Shown here one piece after another: positions 59,210 to 64,000 of a DNA stretch of 64,000 bases. The stretch's first letter is position 1, and every line of letters begins with the position of its first letter. Location of the stretch: positions 1 to 64,000 of the forward strand of contig BDDD01001769.1 of assembly GCA_001972305.1 (NCBI GenBank). Reading direction: 5' to 3'. Source of the stretch: Cephalotus follicularis. Lineage: Eukaryota; Streptophyta; Magnoliopsida; Oxalidales; Cephalotaceae. A model generated the notes under the pieces. That model did not search any database, was not told the origin of the DNA, and worked only from the letters and a program-made list of their open reading frames with translations. The translations under genes were made by a program, and so were the position numbers.

Positions 59210-60769
59210 ATGCCGCCGAGAAGGAAAAATAACTCAGGAGCCACGGGCAGCCGAGTACAAGAGATCCTACCCACTGAAGCTTGTCAAGTTGTGGTTCCTA
59301 AGCAAGCTCCCATCACTGGCGAGCAATTCACACAACTGCTCCAAGGAGTGGAGCGCCTCACCAACTTGTTGGCTACGAGTTTAGCCAACCAAAACCAGGT
59401 CGGACCTGCTCAACTAGTGGTCAAAGGACAATCTGGACTGCACAGGCCGGTCCGAGAGAACCAGCGCTCCTGTGGGCAAAGGCGAAACTCGCCGAGGAGG
59501 GACATGCTCCCCCCAAGGCGGCCAGGGGTTGATATACCTCTGGGGAGGAGAGCTGAGATTAATACATCTAAGAGGACAGAGTTTTCAACTGCCCGTGATC
59601 ACAACAACCCCCGAGCAGAGCATCCTGAGCACCAAGCGATGGAAGTGGATCGCCAGGGGGATGTTGAGGAGATACGTGTGCGCTCCAACGCTTCGCACAT
59701 GACCAGAACAGTGCGGGGGATGGCCACATTGTTGGGGGAGTTACGTGTTTCTAGCAGGGCTAGGAACATTGAAGACATTGAGCAAGCAATGAAAAGAAGG
59801 CTTGCAGAGGTGGAGAAAAGGCTCCAAGGAGCCGAGCAACCGAGGGGTTATTTATCTGATGTGCGCAACATTAGTGCCCACCCCTTCATATTTGAGATCA
59901 AGAAGAAGCGTGTCCCTGGTGGATTCCGGTTCCCGAGTCTCCAGCAGTATGATGGGTCCACGGATCCCATCCAGCACGTGCGAACATACATCCAAGCCAT
60001 GCTAGTACACCAAGCTTCGGATGCCACACTTTGCCGAGGATTCTCAGCAACACTGACTGGAGCAACCCAGTCGTGGTTTTCTACCATGGCAGAGGGATTG
60101 GTGGAGAATTTTGAACAATTTGCGCAACTGTTCGTAACCAAGTTCCTCAACAGCGCCACACAGAGGAGGAACTCAACTCATATGATCAACGTGGTGCAGG
60201 GGAGAGATGAGTCACTGAGAGACTACCTCACCAGATTCAACAATGAGCCTCTCACTGCGAAAGACCTGGAGCCCTCCTTCGCTCTGACAGCGCTAAATAG
60301 TGGGCTGAAGGACAACTCCCCCTTTACTTTCTCTCTATTGAAGAAGCTCGCGGTGGATATGGCAGACCTACTGAGGAGAGCAGAAATATATATTAATGCC
60401 CAGGAGGGGATGTCGGCCAGGAAACAAAAAACGTCCCGGTCTGGCCATCAGGTGGAGAAGGGGGAGCATTCACGCAATGCTCCCGTGAAGAAAGAAAAGA
60501 GGAATGAGAGGTCTGAGCTCCACAAGGATGACATCAGGCACAAGCTCTCTAAGAGAGAGGAGACACCAAGGGGAGGGGCGCCTATCCCGGCATACAACAA
60601 TTTTGCCCCTCTCTTGGAATCTTGTACCAAGATACTTACGGTGGAGAAAGATAAGGTCCCCATCCAATGGCCTGCACCCATGAGGTCCTCAGCTGAGAAG
60701 AGGGACACAGAAAAGTATTGCCGGTACCATCGTGACCACGTGCACGATACCGAGGAGTGCAGCAGCTAA
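59210..60769 (+). pseudogene. Tat gag region
   Basis: An open stretch of 519 codons starts with an ATG 46 bases from the LTR end (MPPRRKNNSG). The capsid-type domain is at about residues 245-365 (Retrotrans_gag: FPSLQQYDGSTDPIQHVRTY, WFSTMAEGLVENFEQFAQLF, RRNSTHMINVVQGRDESLRD). A basic region follows, and a short Cys/His-rich segment closes it (KYCRYHRDHVHDTEEC). Gag would have formed the particle shell. It is treated as part of a fossil element. Confidence 0.9.
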
Positions 60770-60987
60770 AGAATCATATAGAAGACCTGATTCATAAGGG
60801 GCACCTATGCAAGTATGTGGACAGGAATGCTCCTCAGCAAAGGTGAGAGCGCAGAGAAAAAGCTCCACAACAGCCAGAGGAGCAACAACAGCAGCCCAAA
60901 TGTGTTATTCACACCATCTCTGGGGGGTTCGCATCTGGGGGCGACCATCATAGGTCTAGAAAAGCCTATGGAAGGCAATCCCTTGCA

Positions 60988-61494
60988 GTGCAACAGATTC
61001 AGCATAGCAAGAGATTGAAGACTGGTGGATATGAGGAGGTCATGTCCTTCTCCGAGGCAGACTACGAGGGAGTAAGTCTCCCTCATGATGATCTAGTGGT
61101 GGTAACTCTTATGGTGGAACTTTTCACTATAAAAAGGATCCTAATTGATAGCGGGAGCTCGACCGATATCTTATATAAACATGCATTTGATCAGCTAAAG
61201 ATACCGACAAATCAGCTCAGGCCCGTGAAGACCCCACTGGTTGGATTTACAAGGGAGATGGTCCATCCTCTGGAATCCATCGACCTGTCCGTAGTTGCAG
61301 GCAAGGGCCCACGTCAGACCCAGATGCAGATGACATTCCTGATAGTGGATACACCAAGCCTGTATAATGCTATAGTCAGGCGCCCATGTTTGAACTTGTT
61401 AGAGGCAATAGTGTCTACGAGACACTTGGTGATGAAATTCCCAATGAGGTTTGGCGTGGGGGAAGTCAGAGGAGATCAACAGGTAGCAAGATAG
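60988..61494 (+). pseudogene. Tat aspartic protease region
   Basis: The retropepsin-type active site is present as ILIDSGSSTDILY near 61138-61176, preceded by the VTLMVELFTIKR strand. The protease would have processed the polyprotein. It lies between gag and reverse transcriptase, as expected. Confidence 0.8.
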
Positions 61495-61549
61495 TGCTAC
61501 AAAACTTCCGTGATGGACAAGGGGAAGGAGAAGGTCTTGTCCATAGCAA

Positions 61550-64000
61550 ATGTGGAGCTTAGAGGGGATGCGGATCCCGAGCGTCCACAACCTGTTAAAG
61601 AAGTGTTACAGGTGCCCTTGGAGGAGGGCGGTGAAAAAAAAAATCATCCAAGTCGGCTCACAACTTGGAGAGATGGAGAAAGGGGAAGTTATAACTTTCC
61701 TCAGAAACAATAAAGATGTATTCGCGTGGTTGGCAGAGGAGGTCCCTGGGATCAGCCCAGAAGTAATGGTGCACAAGCTAAGCGTGGATCCTATTGGGCT
61801 TCCGACCAGACAGAAGAAAAGGAACTTTACCCCTGAAAGACAGAAAGTAATAGCAGAGGAGGTGAGCAAGCTATTACAAGCGGGGTTCATCAGGGAGGTG
61901 CACTATTCTGACTGGCTGGCGAACCCGGTCTTAGTGAAAAAAGCAAATGGCAAGTGGAGGATGTGTATTGACTTCATAGACCTCAACAAGGCTTGTCCAA
62001 AGGATCACTTCCCTCTCCCAAAGATTGATCAGTTGGTGGATGTGACCTCCTGGTACAGAATGTTAAGTTTCTTGGATGCCTAGTCGGGGTATAATGAAAT
62101 CCCCATGTATGGGCCCGACAAGAGCAAGACAGCCTTCATCACTGACAGAGGCTTGTATTGTTACAAAGTCATGCCCTTTTGATTGAAGAATGTCGGGGCA
62201 ACCTACCAACTGTTGGTTAACAAGATCTTCGAGCCTCAGATCAGGAAAAACATGGAGATTTATATTGACGACATGCTAGTCAAGCCGCCAGCAAGGAGCC
62301 CCTACATTAGAGATTTGGAGTAAAATTTTGAGGTGTTGAGGAGATATAAAATGAAGCTCAATCTTTCCAAGTGTACTTTTGGGGTCACCTCTGGTAAGTT
62401 CCTCGGGTTCATGGTCTCAAACAGGGGAATAGAGGCCAACTCAGAGAAAATTTCAGCAGTACAGAACATGAGGCCTCCTCAAACCATCGGGGATATATAG
62501 AAGCCTAATGGTAGAATAGCGGCCCTGGGCAGGTTTGTCTCGAAGTCAGCCGAGAAGTGTCTCCCATTCTTCAAAGTATTGAGAGATCCCAAGGGATTCT
62601 CTTGGTCGGATGAATGTCAAGCAGCCTTCGACAAGTTGAAGGAATACTCGGTTTCCCCTCATCTGATATCAAAACCTAAGGATGAGGAAGACTTGTATTT
62701 GTACCTTGTGGCAATAACAGGCGCAGTGAGTGTAAGGCTGGTCAGGGAAGAAGAGAAAGTTCAAAGGCCGGTGTATTATGTTAGCAAGGCCTAGAAGATG
62801 TTGAGGTGAGGTACCCAGAGGTAGAAAAATTTGTTTATGCTCTAATTATAGCGACGAGAAAGCTAAGGTCATACTTCCAAGCTCACACTATCAAGGTCCT
62901 ATCCGTCCAACCACTTAGGCAAGTCCTAGCAAAGCCGGACCTCTCGGGAAGGCTGATTAAGTGGTTAGTCGAGTTAGGTGAGTATGACGTAAAGTTTGAA
63001 GCCAGACCAGCAATAAAATCACAGGTTTTTGCCGATTTTGTAGGAGATCATACACTTACGGAGCGTATGGAAGAAGACACCTCTGAAGAAGAGAAGGGGT
63101 TATGGAAGTTGTCCGTGGATGGCTCATCCTGCATCTCCGGCAGCGGAGCAGGGTTGGTGTTAACAAGTCCATATGGGTGGAACATAGAGTATGCTCTAAG
63201 GTTTGGATTTAAAGCTATAAACAATGAATCTGAGTGGGAAGCTCTGATCGCCGAGCTGACAATCGTAAAGCATTTGGAGGTTCAAAAGATAGAGGCCTCC
63301 AGTGATTCTCAGTTAGTAGTTGGTTTGGTGAGTGAGGAGTATGAAGCTAGAGAAGACTCCATGGCCAAGTACTTGGCTCACCTTCAGAGTTTGAAGTTAA
63401 CGTTCTAGTTGTTAAGAGTTTTGAAAGTACCAAGAACAGAAAATGCCCGAGAAGACCAATTATCCAAATTAGCAACAGCGGAGGAGTTACAAAAAAATTA
63501 GACAGTGGTAATGGATTATCTGGACAGGCTCACCATATCGGGAGTAGACGTGATGAACATAAATGCACCACATGAGTCAAACTGGATGACTCAATTTATA
63601 AATTGGCTGAGGAACGGGATTTTGCCCAAGGACACCGCTGAAGGGAGAAAGCTGGTGTACCGAGCAAACAGATTCCAATTACGAGATGAGATCCTCTACA
63701 AAAGGTTTTTTTTCTATCATTGGCTGAGGTGTATGACTCCCCTAGAGGCCGATTATGCTTTAAGGGAAGTCCATGAAGGAGTCTGTGACAACCACACGGG
63801 GGGCAGAACCTTGTCCCACAAAATATTGAGGCAATGCTATTTCTGGCCCACCATGTATCAGGATGTCATAGACTTTGTGAGGAAATGTGATAGGTGTCAG
63901 AGGTACGCCAATATAAGCAGGAGACCATCAGAGCCCCTGACATCCATCACGACCCCATGGCCCTTTGCACAGTGGGGGATGGATTTCGTTGGACATTACC
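61550..64000 (+). pseudogene. Tat pol remnant: RT, RNase H, archaeal-type RNase H, start of integrase
   Basis: Reverse transcriptase runs about 61680-62520 (KWRMCIDFIDLNKACPKDHF; the YIDDMLV catalytic box near 62263). The Gypsy RNase H relic is at about 62680-63000, and the archaeal-type RNase H at about 63090-63480 (WKLSVDGSSC, NNESEWEALIAELTIVKHLE, DSQLVVGL). The integrase zinc-binding part follows at about 63770-63905 (HEGVCDNHTGGRTLSHKI, KCDRCQRY), and the catalytic core begins at the window's end (PFAQWGMDFVG). The region looks broken in several places. Confidence 0.88.

Larger units (their letters stand above)
58665..64000 (+). mobile_element. Ty3/Gypsy LTR retrotransposon, Tat (Retand-like) lineage, 5' part
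   Basis: This second Tat element is cut off by the end of the window. Parts in order are 5' LTR, primer-binding site, gag, protease, reverse transcriptase, RNase H, archaeal-type RNase H and integrase. It belongs to the same family as the element at 1-7343, with near-colinear pol proteins and similar LTR 3' halves, but it is a separate insertion about 51 kb away in the same orientation. It looks broken, with several breaks in pol. Confidence 0.93.

Noticed and set aside
1-64000. CRISPR arrays, bacterial-type operons or an organellar insert
   Set aside because: No regular spacer-repeat arrays, Shine-Dalgarno-led gene clusters or recognisable plastid/mitochondrial genes were seen; the introns and retroelements show nuclear plant DNA.
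1-64000. The two Tat pieces as the two ends of one element
   Set aside because: The left piece is the 3' end and the right piece the 5' end, both in plus orientation, with four intact host genes between them; they are two insertions.

Overview
The window is nuclear DNA of a flowering plant, almost certainly a eudicot: it is AT-rich, its genes have many small GT-AG introns, and it is crowded with LTR retrotransposons, MITEs and a LINE remnant. Four host genes can be modelled from start to stop. Three of them stand side by side at 38.9-55.2 kb: NTAN1 (N-terminal asparagine amidohydrolase), a SANT/Myb plus bromodomain protein, and an EMSY-like (EML) ENT/Tudor-type protein. From memory, Arabidopsis chromosome 2 carries the same three families in the same order (At2g44420, At2g44430, At2g44440). 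The fourth, at 18.1-23.7 kb on the minus strand, is a LIN37-type protein, a subunit of the MuvB/DREAM cell-cycle repressor complex.

Layout. 1-7343: 3' part of a Ty3/Gypsy element of the Tat (Retand-like) lineage, with pol, tandem repeats, an antisense reading frame and a 1.07-kb 3' LTR. 7500-8475: minus-strand Copia remnant. 8476-10386: AT-rich DNA without genes. 10387-15600: an unclassified LTR-like region split by a 3,013-bp solo LTR (10945-13957) with a perfect 5-bp target duplication. 15810-16387: two related palindromic repeats. 18110-23702: LIN37-like gene. 24-27 kb: intergenic DNA with MITEs and a tandem duplication. 28107-37440: old Copia remnant split by a young 6.4-kb Copia-type element (28889-35310) with nearly identical LTRs, a perfect TCTAC target duplication and no recognisable coding region. 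38888-42644: NTAN1. 43451-47556: SANT/bromodomain gene. 49491-55182: EML gene on the minus strand. 56.3-56.8 kb: a hAT-like MITE. 58.7-64.0 kb: 5' part of a second Tat element in the same orientation as the first.

How the genes relate. Three of the four host genes act on chromatin or transcription: LIN37-like in DREAM, the bromodomain protein, and the EML histone-reader type. NTAN1 belongs to the Arg/N-degron protein degradation pathway. Nothing indicates that they are co-regulated; the block looks like ordinary conserved synteny. The SANT/bromodomain and EML genes converge, with about 1.9 kb between their stop codons.

I found no unmistakably new system. The observations most worth checking are the young non-autonomous Copia-type element with GC-rich perfect hairpins in its leader, the giant solo LTR built from hairpin-bearing tandem units, a Mutator-type MITE inserted two bases inside a splice donor of NTAN1, the loss of the canonical acetyl-lysine-anchoring Asn in the bromodomain, and a near-perfect 29-bp-arm hairpin in the last LIN37 intron.
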